A stretch of 64,000 bases of DNA from Strongylocentrotus droebachiensis (taxonomy: Eukaryota; Echinodermata; Echinoidea; Camarodonta; Strongylocentrotidae): positions 62,001-126,000 of the forward strand of contig JAVYIG010000404.1 of NCBI GenBank assembly GCA_035222895.1. The letters run 5' to 3'. Numbering within the stretch: position 1 is the stretch's first letter; every line of letters starts with the position of its first letter. The notes under the pieces are model-generated. The model did no database searches, was not told where the DNA came from, and was given only the letters and a program-made list of their open reading frames with translations. Below, one piece after another: positions 43,301-56,600 of the stretch. The position numbers and the translations under genes are program-made.

Positions 43301-46300
43301 GTATCATCATCATCATATCTCAATCTAAGACAAACCGGGAAGGAAATTTTCAATGTTAATTGATTTTCATTCTCTGTAACTTGCAATATTTATCAAAAGT
43401 GCAATAACATGGCATACACATTTCCATCTATTTCTACTTGCTTTAAAGTTAATGATATAGATTTATTAAATGATATACTTGCTCTTTTAGTGAATGGTTA
43501 ACATTTAGTATAATGATTTAAGTTCTGTGAAACAAACAACTTTTTAGTGCTCAAATCTCTTCACCTACCATTTTTCATCTGTTTCAGGACATTGAATACT
43601 GTGCAAAGATTGATTAGGCCAATATAAATTCATTACAAACAAAATCATGAAAGAAAAAAAAATCACACAACACAAGAACCAGAAGGGCCTTAAAGATAAA
43701 CTCCAGTTCTGGTAAAAAAAAAAGAAAATTAATTCTCACAGAATCAAACGAAACTTACACTGAATGTTCAAGATTACAAATAAATGACATATGCCAAACA
43801 ATTTTGGAAGAAAATGTATACTGGCTGAGTAATGAGCATAGAAAGACAAGGAAATCAAGGTAGTACTAGCCCTGACTCCATGTCTGTTGTCCCATATATA
43901 GCTTTCTGTGTACAGTGCTTGTTACTTTACCAAGACTTGGCCAAATTTATTATGATTTTGATGACTCCAGAACCTTGCAGTGCACACCAATACTTACATG
44001 CTACATGATCAACTGTTTCTGATCCATTCCACACCTTTTCTTTCACAATGCAATCGCATTACCAGAACTGGAGTTTATCTTTAACATACAATGTACTTTA
44101 GACTGCATTAATGCCCTTCCGGCTCTCAACAGACAGTGCATAATCTCACACAATAGTCACTATATTCAACTGTAAAAACACAGGCACAGATAAACATAAA
44201 AAGCGCAAAAATGTGATGATATTTTTTTTTAAAGCTTTTGGCAGGATTTACACATTCAAGCTGATTTGAATAAACACATAATCAACAGAATTTTCATGTA
44301 TCTTGTCTCTTCAAATTGAGAATTGTTTGCATTGCTTGAAAACTATTTTTTTTTTTCAAAATTCAAATATGCCCTACAAAATGAGCTACAATCATAATAC
44401 ATTTCGAGATTGCAAGTATTTGATGGTGAGACTTTTTTCTCTTAAAATTGAGAAGTTGAATTTTACTTCAAATGCTCGCTGTTTAAAGTACAAAATGGAA
44501 GTTATATCACTAAATTATTGAAATTGTGAAGGTTCTTGGAAAAAATAATCTATAATATGTATATTTCTTCCATTTCTTCCATCTACTGCTTGAAACCAAT
44601 CAGTCGGTAAAACCAATTTATTCAAGGGAGCATTGTGAGCAAACAAAATGGCAAGTAGTTCAGCAATTCTTTCCTGAAACTACTTTTGATTATTATTCGT
44701 GAGCAAATCAGCTTGAGCATGTTTGACAAAACAGGAGCAAAAATAAAATTTGCACATTTACACTTTGTTTTCTTTGCACATGTATAAGAGACAAAAATTG
44801 AACACATGGACATATCCACACAGAAAATGTACATGTAACTTCATGACATATTCTAGTAAATCACACTGGAAAATGACATCATCAAAAATTTAAATTAGAT
44901 TTTGAAGTAATAATTTTTTGATTTTTGATTTTCAATTTTTTTAATTAATGTTAGCATAAGTATCTACTGTACATGTAGATGAATGGCGACCAAAAAATGC
45001 TTAAATCTGTGATAGTAGTTTTTCTGACAAGAATCAATGCTTTTAATTAAACATTTGAAATAAAGGAAGGATTGTGCTTAAAGATAAGAGATTTTCCTTT
45101 GAGCATTTATTTCATCTGTTAGGAGCAAAAAAGGGTATCAACTCTCTAAAATGATGTAGATGAGCGCCCTTCTGAATCTCAGCAAAGACGATATAATGCT
45201 ACCTGTACATCCTCTGTGTGGATATTAATACACTGTTGTACACAAAAATTCACTTTGGAGTGACACAAGCTTTCTTAAGCAAAGATTAGGATTTGGGATC
45301 AATATGACTCGCTACTGCACCCATCAACCCCCGTTGCTAGTAAACTTGTAGGATTATATAATATATCATAAGCTCAGAACCCCAAAGCAGTGACTCCATG
45401 TAGCCTGTACACATGTCTGTGCCTCATGATCTTACGACCTTCTTCCCCTGAACAGTATATATATATTGGTCAGACTTATAAGCATTCCAATGACTCTGCA
45501 ATATAATCCATTTTTTCTGCAGCCAGCATATTATTTTATGTAAATAAGATATTTGAATTTTTGTTAAAGCATTTTTTAGATTAGTAGACGATTTTTAGAA
45601 ATACTTGAAGTCTGTAACATTCCACTATACTTCTTAAAATGCTGCATTTTTTGGCTCTCTTGATGACCATGATATTTTTTCAAATAAAGAATATTTTCAC
45701 CTTTCAAGCATACCTGGTAGGCATCACCCTTTGAATACTAGTAGCCATATGAGCAACTGATGCAATCCATTTTCAAAATTTAAGAAAAGTTCAACTTACA
45801 TAACAAAATGACTGAATTCAAACAAGCATAGCACAAAGATGAGGAATAGAGGTCGTAAAAAGACAGATCTTTGCAAAGAGATAACTGGGGATTTTCTTCA
45901 AGTGATGATAATACTTAATCTCAATGTGCAATAATTTGCATATGAAATATGGCATTTACAGGTGTAAATGTAATAATGAATTTGTTTTCTAGAATATCAC
46001 TTTTGTGTCAAGAAAGGAAAATCTTCTTTGGGAAATGCAGAAAAACCATTGATATAATTATGTCAGTAGGAATTTGAGACAGGAAATAATGGTCCAGAAT
46101 GCATAGTTTTGCAGAGTTACATATTTTCTTTTATATTTTTAGAGTTCTAGCCAAAACGATTCAATCAATTTTAAATATATTGAAAGTTATGAATTTGATA
46201 CCAGTTTTTTTTTGAAGAACAAGAATATATACACTCGACCAGGAAGACAAAAACAGAAAGCAGCACTGCAAGAACACAAGGGTAAAGCAATGTTAAAGCC

Positions 46301-49300
46301 TGGGAATAGGGTGGAGTTGCAGGGTCTCCATTGCATGCAGGGGCGAGTGAAGGGGAAGAGGAAGGGGGTGCAGGGAGGGGGTGTCACTGCACTCGATTAC
46401 AAATAAAACAGTATTAACCCTTTTCAGCTCAGTCCCTTGTAGTTCAACCTACCTCAGCATGCAACCACTTAAAATGTGTGTGTGTTTATGTGAATGTGTG
46501 GTCGTGTGTGTGGGTGTGTATTATTGTGAAAAAGTGCTTGAGAGCAGAGAACAGTGATCGCTCGTGAATTAATAGCATTTTGGAATTGTTTTATATGGCT
46601 CTTGCCGATCCCCTCCCCTGTACTTGCATCAACCAGAATGTTTTCTTTTCATTTTTTTTAATAGATTATGCAAAAAGGCTTCCTCAAGAAATAAAAGTAA
46701 TATGTCTGCTAAGCAACATAATGGTGTTCGCTCATTGAACAAATGGTGAACACCCTTCCGAAATCTCAACAGAAGAATTACAAATCTAGTGCTGCGTACA
46801 TTTAATGTACATGTACCTTTATATTTATGTGATTGTGATTGTGTCTGTCATGTAAGCTGCCATGCAACTCTCCTTTTTTTTCTTCGTTAAGCTTGTGTTA
46901 TTTTGGAGATAGGCCTTGCAAAACTGTTTCCCCCCCCCCCCCCTCTGTATTAACCAGCCAAGTGCTAGCGTAGCATTGTCAGTTTTTCATTCAAACATTG
47001 TGATTACCTTTGGGTTTCTGAGCTGGTTTCTGATTGGCTTTCGCTCTTCCTCCCACTGCGAGTGAGGAGGGAGGGATGGAGAGAATGAAAGATAGCAAAA
47101 AGGATGGGCGGGGGAAGAAAAGAAACAAGACAAAAAAATTCATGCATGAAACAATAAAATCAAATAAAGAACATCAGATTGGATAAATGTAATTTCAGAA
47201 TGTAGAGCTTCAGTGATTTTGAGGCAAATTTATTCCTTAGGGGAGCTGTGAAGAACAAGAGCCCGCATGGAAGTGATAAACTGACTCACGTTTTCTAGTT
47301 TGAAATAAATGTACCGGTAGGCCTAATTAGTTTCTCTTGTTACCATATGAAAGTAATATTCAGGGAAAGGACTTTTAGAATGATGTGGTCAATGGTAAGT
47401 TACCGGTAGGTGATTCAATGGTTATTGCACAGAGTATATACACCAAGAAAAACAAAAATATTAACTATGTCTTAGTAGATGATAACCAATTATTAATCAT
47501 TAGGCATGTAGCAAAAATGCTAAAAAAGAGTGCTGAGCATATCTTGCAAATTATCTTACAATTTTAACACCATGTACATCCTCTTAAATACACACTGTTG
47601 TGCATAAAATTAATTGACTACTCTTAAAATGTAATTTAAAATGTAATTTTAAGTGGAGAATCTGATAATAAGTTTTAAAATGAGTGTTCTAGTATGCAAT
47701 CATTTCTAGATTTCTCAACCACTTATAACCCTAGATATTAAATTGAAAACTTTGCTCAGTTGAATACTATAATTTCTATAAAAAAAATATAAGATGTTAA
47801 TTTGGAAGTCATTTGGGTTTTTATCAAAGTATCAAGCAGGCACTCTATGACATCAAAGATTGAATAACATCAGAGAAAGAAGTAAAATGCTCTAAAGGAA
47901 AACTCAAACGTACAAAGAGAAAGACAAGAAAAAAATGACTGCTAATGCACCATGGCATTCCAAATATAGCATCAATGCATTCACCACATGATTTCTTGAT
48001 CAAAGTTATGATTGGGAAAATATTACGAAGAGATGAAATTGTCAAATATATGAGGGATGCAATGTTGTGGGATTGTAAAAGTGAAGATTGAAGATACCAT
48101 ACATGTAGATGGATAATAGTAAGAAATACACACGTAGAAAAGAAATTTAAGAAAACAAATCGGACAATACTCATGAGAATGGATGATACACAGACAGGTA
48201 CAAGGTGGACAATGTAGCTCATTTATTTCTATTTTGATGTTTTGGGATAGGTTTCGTTTTGGTTTTGTTCTATAAAGTAAATAGTTTTTCCATGAATACC
48301 ACATACCGTATTGCTGCATGTTAATGAACCACACTTTTTGAGCTACTTTTAGGCTCAATATCAACATTGATTGAATAAATAATAAGTACACAATGAGGCC
48401 ATTTGATTGCAGAACATTCAATTTCAACGGATGTATATTTTCCACAAACCCATTGCAAAAAAAAATAACCAAACATTACAATCATACATTTCGGTATCTT
48501 TTCAATGAATAATGAGCCTTTCTGTCTAATAAACAATCATAATAAATTCAGTAAACATCAATTTCTCTTTATCGCTATTGCACCGAATGATACATGAGTA
48601 TATTCCCAAACCGTATACCTCTTAAGAGTCTTGGCACAAATCATATTTCGAAGCCTATACGCAGAACACATTAGCATATATATGCACAAAGAAGCTAACA
48701 AATCTGAATGAAAGAAAGAAAACAAATTAAGAAATCGACAGAACACACAGCATTTACACAACACACATTTACGCTTATTGACCAACACACACTATGAACA
48801 TGACTGACAAAGAAAGCTGACAAAATATACATTTCCTCAGGTAGACAAAGGAACATCCCTTCACTGCTATTATGCAAAAATGTGTAGAACAGGTGTCACA
48901 TGCATATTCACCTTTTTACAAAATAGCAGTGAAGGGGTGTTCCTTTATCTACCTGAGGAACTGTATATTTTGTCCACTTTCTTTGTCTGTCATGTTCATA
49001 GTGACACATTTACGCTTATTGACAAACACATTGGCCTGTTAAGAGCCATAGGGCATTAACTCATATGCTTAACAATGATTTAATACCCTTCTGGCTCTCA
49101 ACAGACGATTTAACAATGAGAAAAGGGGAATTTGAGGAAGATTTAAGGTGAGGGATTCAAACGGTAAGAAACGAAAAAAGGAAGAGAGCACATTCATTCT
49201 ACATACCACTCTGTACAGCCGAGCCAGCCACTGTTGATTGGTTGGTTAGATGAGTGATAGATAGAAGGTCGGATGGAGGGTTATCAGGTGGAGAGGAGGT

Positions 49301-52300
49301 GTGGATAGATAGAACGAACAAACACACAAAGAGAAGTGCAATGTATCGATTAGTTATACATTGACTTGGAAGTGAATGTTACTGTAATTACATGTATGTC
49401 AAGACGTGTGAGTGTGTTAAAGACAAATAATGTTAAGATTAATATTAAAGAAAGTGTGTACATTCATGTATGAAGTGTGACTATAATGTCAAGACATTAA
49501 CATGTACTAGTACATATGGAAGTACATTTGAAGAATCGAAAGACACATAGTTGTGTAAGAGAAAGGATGTACAAGTTTTTGTAAAAATTTGTTCAGGAAT
49601 TGTTCAGAAATTGTTCAGGAATTGTTCAGAAATTGTTCAGGAATTGCTTATTCATAGGTTTGTCAAAAATGGATTGAACTATTAGCAATACTGTGAACTC
49701 TATGAACATTTTACTTGATTTTTTAAAAGTATTTTATCGTCTGGCGCCTGCTTGTTTTAATTCAAATTAAATGAGAACTAAGTTACTTTCATTGGTGTAA
49801 ACTTATACTTCACAATTTACCAATTTCCTACAAAATGTAAAGATTTTAGATTTGATACTGGCTATTTTTTTCATATTCTCTTTAAAAAAAATCTTTTCCT
49901 TGCATAATCTTGTCTCAATATACATTGTATCATAAGTTAGAACTTTACATGGAGAAAGATTATAAGTTAAACATGCTATTGTATTTGAAATTAATTAGAA
50001 ATAATAACATAAATTACAAGTGTATGTGTTTAAATATATATATATGACAAAATAGCATCAGTTGTTTGATGGGAGTAATCAGAAAAGATCATGGGAAAAT
50101 TAATGAAAAGTACAGTAAGTCCATGGGATTATTAGGTTTAATCTTCTTTTTTAAAATTTTTACTAGAACAAGTAAAATGGCATTTTCCTTATTATCCCTG
50201 TGGCTTAAATTCCAAAGCGGAGAAGGAAATAGGGAAGGCGTCATTCATTTCCTTCAAATGATTGGCAAATAAAAAGGAGATAAAGAAAATATAGAAAAAA
50301 AAGATGAAAAGGGGGGTGGCAAAACAAACAAATGTTAATAAAGGAAAATGGAAAGAGAGAGAACAAAAAGCAAAGGAAGAAGAAGATATAAAGAAAGAGG
50401 GGAGGGAGAGTGAGAAGAATACAAAGAAGAAAATCAGGGGGAGAAGGAGAAGGAGAAGGATGAGAAGAGAGGAGGAGAGAGAGGAGTAGGATAAGGAGAA
50501 GAAGGAGAATGAGATGGAGGAGAAGGAGGAGGAGGAGAAGAGAGGAGAGAGAGAGAGGAGTAGGATAAGGAGAAGAAGGAGGAGATGGAAGAGAAGGAGG
50601 AGAGAGGAGTAGGAGGAGGAGGAGGAGGAGAAGGAGAAGAAGGAGGAGAAGGAGAAGAAGGAGAAGAAAGAGATGGAGGAGAAGGAGGAGTTGAAGAGTA
50701 GGAGAAGAGAGGAGGAGTATGAGAGTAGGATAAGAGTAGGAGAAGGAGGAGGAGTATGAAGAGGAGGAGGAGTATGAAGAGTAGGAGAAGAGAGGAGTAG
50801 GAGAAGGAGGAGAGGGGAGGATACAAGAGGTCAAAATCACTCACCTTTGAACTGTTTTGCTTGTTGACCTTTCTTGGTTAGCGGCAGGTTGAGGGCGATG
50901 TAATGCTCATGGCTGCAGACAACTCTAAGTAACTCAAACTTCATCTCAAACAGAGGCTGGAACAAACAATAGTCAATTCTTAAGTGTTTTTATTTCTCCT
51001 TTCTTTCATCCTTAAAAGACTTATAAAAACATCTTCTTTTTATCCCTATGTTTAATCTTTTTTCTTTGTTTCATTAAACCCTTTTGTTAAGATTTTTTTT
51101 CAGTGTCCAATAATCGTCTGGAGAAATCACTGTATTTGGATCCATATGATAATTCACAGAAATGCAGCATGATAATCAGACAGGCGATTGGCTTGTAAAA
51201 GTCATGGGGTTCATGACTGACCTTAAGGTTTATAATTATGATTGCAGCATGAGCTAAATCCAGGATTTTGTTTCAAAATCTGAGGTAATGTTACTGAGTC
51301 ACTTTAAGAGTAAGAATAAGAATAATGTTTGAGTTGGTACATACCTTTGGGTCCTCTGGATCAAAGAACTGCAGATAGTTGTTGATCAATCTGAACACAA
51401 AACCTCTGTCCATGTAGGTGAAGCAGTTCTGATACACGCAAATAAAGAGAGAGAGTGTGATAAAACAAAATTAGATATTGAGGGCTCAGTGACACAAAGA
51501 CGTGACTCCATTATGGCCAAAAGTGGTTTATGTGTCACTGAGCACTGAGCCATAAGGAGTTAAGTCTATGTTTCACTAGCCATTGACTTCAATGGGATGT
51601 TGGGTGGAGTTAAGTCTTTGTGATCCCTCGAAAGCCCACATTTTTCTGAACATTTTGATATCAAATACTCATCTCAGCAAAATCTTTGTGTCACTGAACC
51701 TTTGATATTATGTATGAGGAGGGTATACAGAGAGGAAAGAGACTGAGAAACAACTAGGCAGGCAGGCAGAACAAGACAAAGAGAAACAGTATACGATTCA
51801 GGTACATTGTAGAAGAGAGAGAGAGAGAGAAACAAAGAGAGAGACAGAGGAAGACACACACATACAGTAAGATATAGAGATAGAGAGTGACAGATAGCAA
51901 GACAGAGAGACACACACACACACGCATACACACACACATACAGACAGACATACAGTGAGAGACAAAGACAGAGACAGTAAGAGATAAAAAATTAACCTGT
52001 TAGAAAAGGGAGGGAGGATGAGAGTACGGGGGAAGAGGGAGAGAGAGAGAGAGAGAGAGCCAGGAAGAAGAGGAAACAGATCCTTCCAAAGGTAGAGTTT
52101 GCATCAATTATATGCTACAAAATCAAACTTCCAAGTTGCTTCCAAACAGTTGTTTTTATAAGGTAGCTGCATGACCAGGGGGTGTTTCACAAAGATTGAT
52201 TGATTGATTTTTATTCGACAAGCTTCCAACATACAACAATATACAATAATAACAGATCAAAAATAAGTCACCTTGAACAGGATAACCCACGAAAGCTCGA

Positions 52301-53645
52301 GAGCTTATTTCCAGTGGGGTCCCTTACAGACATGTATAAAATTAATAAGTTAAAATAGTAATATTTACAGACAGATAAGAAAATTAAAAGAACTACTTAT
52401 TAAAGATAATAATAATAATAATAATAACAACATTAAAGATCCTAAGTTGAACTTATCTCTAAGTTGGACTTAAAAATTATGGGAAGCCATTAGTGTCTAT
52501 GAAAATATTTTGTAAAACTTATTTTAAAAAGGCATAAAATGTTGATTCAAATCATTCATATTTTCTATTATCAAGGAGATTTCATGTTCTTGATGTGGAA
52601 TTTATAAAAAGTCTAAAATACTTGAATTTTTGCTTTTACATATTTTTTATTTTAAGGCTACAAATGGCTCTCCATAATGTTTAAGTCCAACTTAAGGTTA
52701 AGTTCGACTTAGGATATTTTTGAAACACTTCCCAGTTCTCAACTTTATTTTCACGCCACAAGGAATTCTAAGGCCACTAAACAACAATGGAAAAGTTTGG
52801 AGTCTGACTGATCCTACCTTGATAAAGAAGGCTAGATTGTAGTTTGCATCCTTCGCTTCTTGTGGAAACTCCTTGTGCTTCTGACGGATGTGAGGCAACA
52901 GAGCCTAAAAACGAAAGAATGAATCAGAGAAATATACCATTATGATACTTTAAATGCAATATTCACTTCTCTGCTGGCAAATAAAGAGTTGCAATTGAAT
53001 TGAAGTGATCTAAAAGCCAGCCATTATCAGACTGTCAATTGGACGTGTGATTGGTTTTGCTTGTTTTACTTGACAGGAAATCATGTGTACACTTGTAAAG
53101 TACGCCAAATGATATTAGTGTCGTTTTGGGGATCAAACCCAAGACCTTTGAATTTTAAGTCAAGTGCTGTAACCACTCAACTAGGACACCTCTATACGAG
53201 AAGGAAATCACTAGCACGCAATCAAATGAAAACGAAATGAATCATGTTACCTGGACCAAGTTCCTGATACCAGTCTCAAAGTTGGTAGAGAATCGTTGAT
53301 GCCTGGGAGCTTGAAGTCTGTTTGACAGGATGAGGTGCTGAGCCATGCTCTTAATAAGAATCGCAAAGAAGAACCAAAGATGCTGCAAGGAATACAGAAA
53401 GAAATACAGATGAAGGAGCTTCCCTGGACTTGCTTACTTATTCTCATATAGTGTTCAGAATTGTGAACATGACAATAGTCTTCAGCATCATTACAATCCC
53501 CATCATGATCGTCATCATCATACTATGATAATAATAATCATCATCATCACCATCATCACCCTCATCACCGATCATCATCATCAACAATACGACAATTATT
53601 ATCAAAATTGTCATCATCTTCCTTTTTATCATTTTCATTATCGCC

Positions 53646-53681
<36 letters not shown>

Positions 53682-56600
53682 GTCATCGTCATCATCGTCT
53701 TCTTAATCGACTGCACCTAGTTATCATTAATATCAACTATCACTAACAACTACAGCAATACTATCATCACCACAGTCATCATCATCATCATACGACAAAA
53801 CAACACCACAATGTTTCACATCATAATCATCACCATCATTTAGAAATCAGCTTCTTTCTACACTGAAAGACATATATTGAAGTACAGTACAAATAGCAAT
53901 TCTACAAAGATCATCAAATTAAATGAAAAATGCAATGACAGCCTTCACCCACCTTCATAAGGTTCTTAATGACCATGTGGTCCATGCTTGGTCGTAGGGA
54001 TGCAGCCAGGTTCTTGACCAGCTCCTCATGGACGGTTCGACTCATCTCGTTCTCTCTCACCGTCTCATACACGTACTGGACAGAAGACAAAAAGTTATCA
54101 CGATACATGAAATAATAATAAAAACATTACCACTGTAAATTTAGAACATGTAAGTTTTTAGACCTGTACATGACTTGTTGCTAGAATACATGTAATTCAC
54201 ATGCTGATGAAAATGTCATTATTTTAAAGAGAAAAGTCAGATAGAAGATCAGGAACAATCAAGTTCAGATTGTTACACCTTCTAGTTTCTTGAATACATG
54301 TTATTCAGATACTAACAGTTATTTTAAAAAAATCATTGTATTTGCTGGGTACAAGTTTTAAAAATAAAAGACATGTTTGTAAGATTCAAATACAACTATC
54401 TGGTAACCATCATTCAATGCTTTCTTCACACATCACAATTTGTAAAAGTATTAACTTAAACAACTCTTCCATTTTAGCAATCAGATTTTAGCTTTAAAAG
54501 ATTTTCTGCAAAGGAAACATAAGACTGGATATAGTTTGACTGCAAACTCATCTTCACGTAAGAGTAAAACCTATCAAATGAAATTACGACTGGAAACTAT
54601 TCCAGAGTTTCCTTCACCATCAGTGTAGATACACATGACCTTCCACATTTTTTTCAATTTGGGCATCCCAATTTTTTACTGCACAGGAATTTCCAGGTCT
54701 TGTCTTATAAAGTATTCATATTTTAGCGCATGTCACATTATGATAAAACATCTATATGTGCTTCCCAAGGACCTTGGATATTATAATCCAGCTCCGCCAG
54801 CAACCGTAGCGCTCAGTGCATTCAAGGAATAAATCTAACCAGGTACCCACTAACTACACCTGGGTTGAGTACGGCAAAGGTATATTAATGTCTTGCCAAA
54901 AGACGTTGGTGCCGCGGTGGGATTCAAACCCTGTACCTTGCGGTTGACAGCCCGGAGACTTAACCACTAGACCACAACACCTCTTCGATAGAGATCTTAC
55001 CTTGACGTAGGAGCGCAGAACGTCCTCTCTATTCACAGATTGGATTTGGGCTACCATGAAGATGATCAGCCTAGAAATAGAATATAACAGATGACGTGTT
55101 AACCCGATGACTACCAAATTCTCTGTTTCCCATGGGCTTATACAGGGACCACCAGGTTCCTGTAGGTATTGCGTTAATTGAATATTCCTCACACAAAGTG
55201 TAAATATACTAGAAAGTTATGTTAAATAGTCGGCTAAGATCGTTTTTACACAAGGTCACACTTAAGATGATCCAATTTGACCTCTGAAATAAAACAATTA
55301 TAAGATGATTATTCAGAAATTGAAAAAATTGACTTTTCATGAGATAAATTTAAAACAAATGTAATATGCTTTAGCCTTTGGCAGCTTAATGTCTCCTTTT
55401 AGAGACCTTCTTTCTAAATTATCTTAGATCCAGCATGCTACGAGTAACACATCATAGAATGCCTGTATAACAATGATCTAATCGTATATGAAATGAAGGT
55501 GTTGAAAATAAGAATAACTGGTGCCATTTTGAAAAGGAAAAAGCGATATATTCAAAAGAAATTTCTGAACTGTTATGAACTGATTTAATGTTTTTGATTA
55601 TTATGGTCACCAATGAGAGAAGGAATTGGAAATTACCTGACAATGTTAAGCTGGACTTCATCGACTAAGCTGACTGGTAGGAGACCGAAGAGTTTGTTCA
55701 TGATTACTGGAAGGAAGTTGATGAATGTCTTTGGCTCAACAGCATGCATAGCCTGTCAGCAAATGAAAACATAACAAATCCTTATTATCATCATCACTGT
55801 TGCTCATCAAAAGAGTCATGTGTCATCATCACAACCAACAAATCATTTATCATCATTGCCTTCATCATCATCGTCACTACAATTTTTGACAGTGATACTC
55901 ATCATCATCATCGTTGTCATCATCATCATCATCATCATCAATACATATATCATCATCATCATCATCGTCCCCATCCTCAAAATCACAATAATAATCATTA
56001 TACCATTATCACAATCTCCAACACCACTGCTACCATCATCTTTACCATCATCAACACCTTTATCATTATGAACACCATCTTCATCTTCATGGCGCACTAC
56101 ATAATCCTACCACTATTACCAAAAATGCCACCACCATAACAATTCGTCTTTTTCACCACAATCAATAGCACAACAACAATCATCATCAGTGAAGAATTCA
56201 CAACTTGTCTAGTCGTCTCGACTTACCTTAACGCAGGTTATGATTTCTAGACAGCTTTTCTGCGATCCATCCCACCCCTCGCACTGCTGGAAGAAATTAT
56301 GTAGGTGTGGGTCCTAAAACAGAAGAATAAAACAAAATTGTATACAGGTAAAAGAAGAAATGAGAATTTGTCCCTGCTGGACACAAAGGTGTACATGAAG
56401 AAGTGGGTCCTGAGCTGCAACGAATTAAACACAGAGAATAATTGCATTTTTACATAATCAGGGTCATATAAGATGTACACTCTATGCTTTACTATTTTGT
56501 CCTGATCTCCAATTTAGCCTATCCTAAAAGCATACTGCTCCCCCTCACTTATGTGTTTTCTCAAAACTATCTTCCTCCCCTTCCCCCTCTCTCTTTCTCA

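Noticed and set aside
43997..44017. Possible 21-nt phase 1-1 exon with a GTAAGT donor
   Set aside because: It lies inside the TTAA-flanked MITE and its acceptor has a purine-rich upstream region.
45688..45740. Possible small exon before GTATGC near 45,700
   Set aside because: Phase 1 gives an immediate stop. Only phase 0 is open, which does not fit exons 11 and 12.
50241..50844. Long Leu/Ser/Pro-rich open frames
   Set aside because: They arise from the polypurine/polypyrimidine tract, which lacks stop codons by composition.
53444..53746. Met/Ile- and His-rich open frames
   Set aside because: Triplet-repeat artefacts in the intron between exons 7 and 8. The same applies to 55,744-56,139 and 2726-2908.
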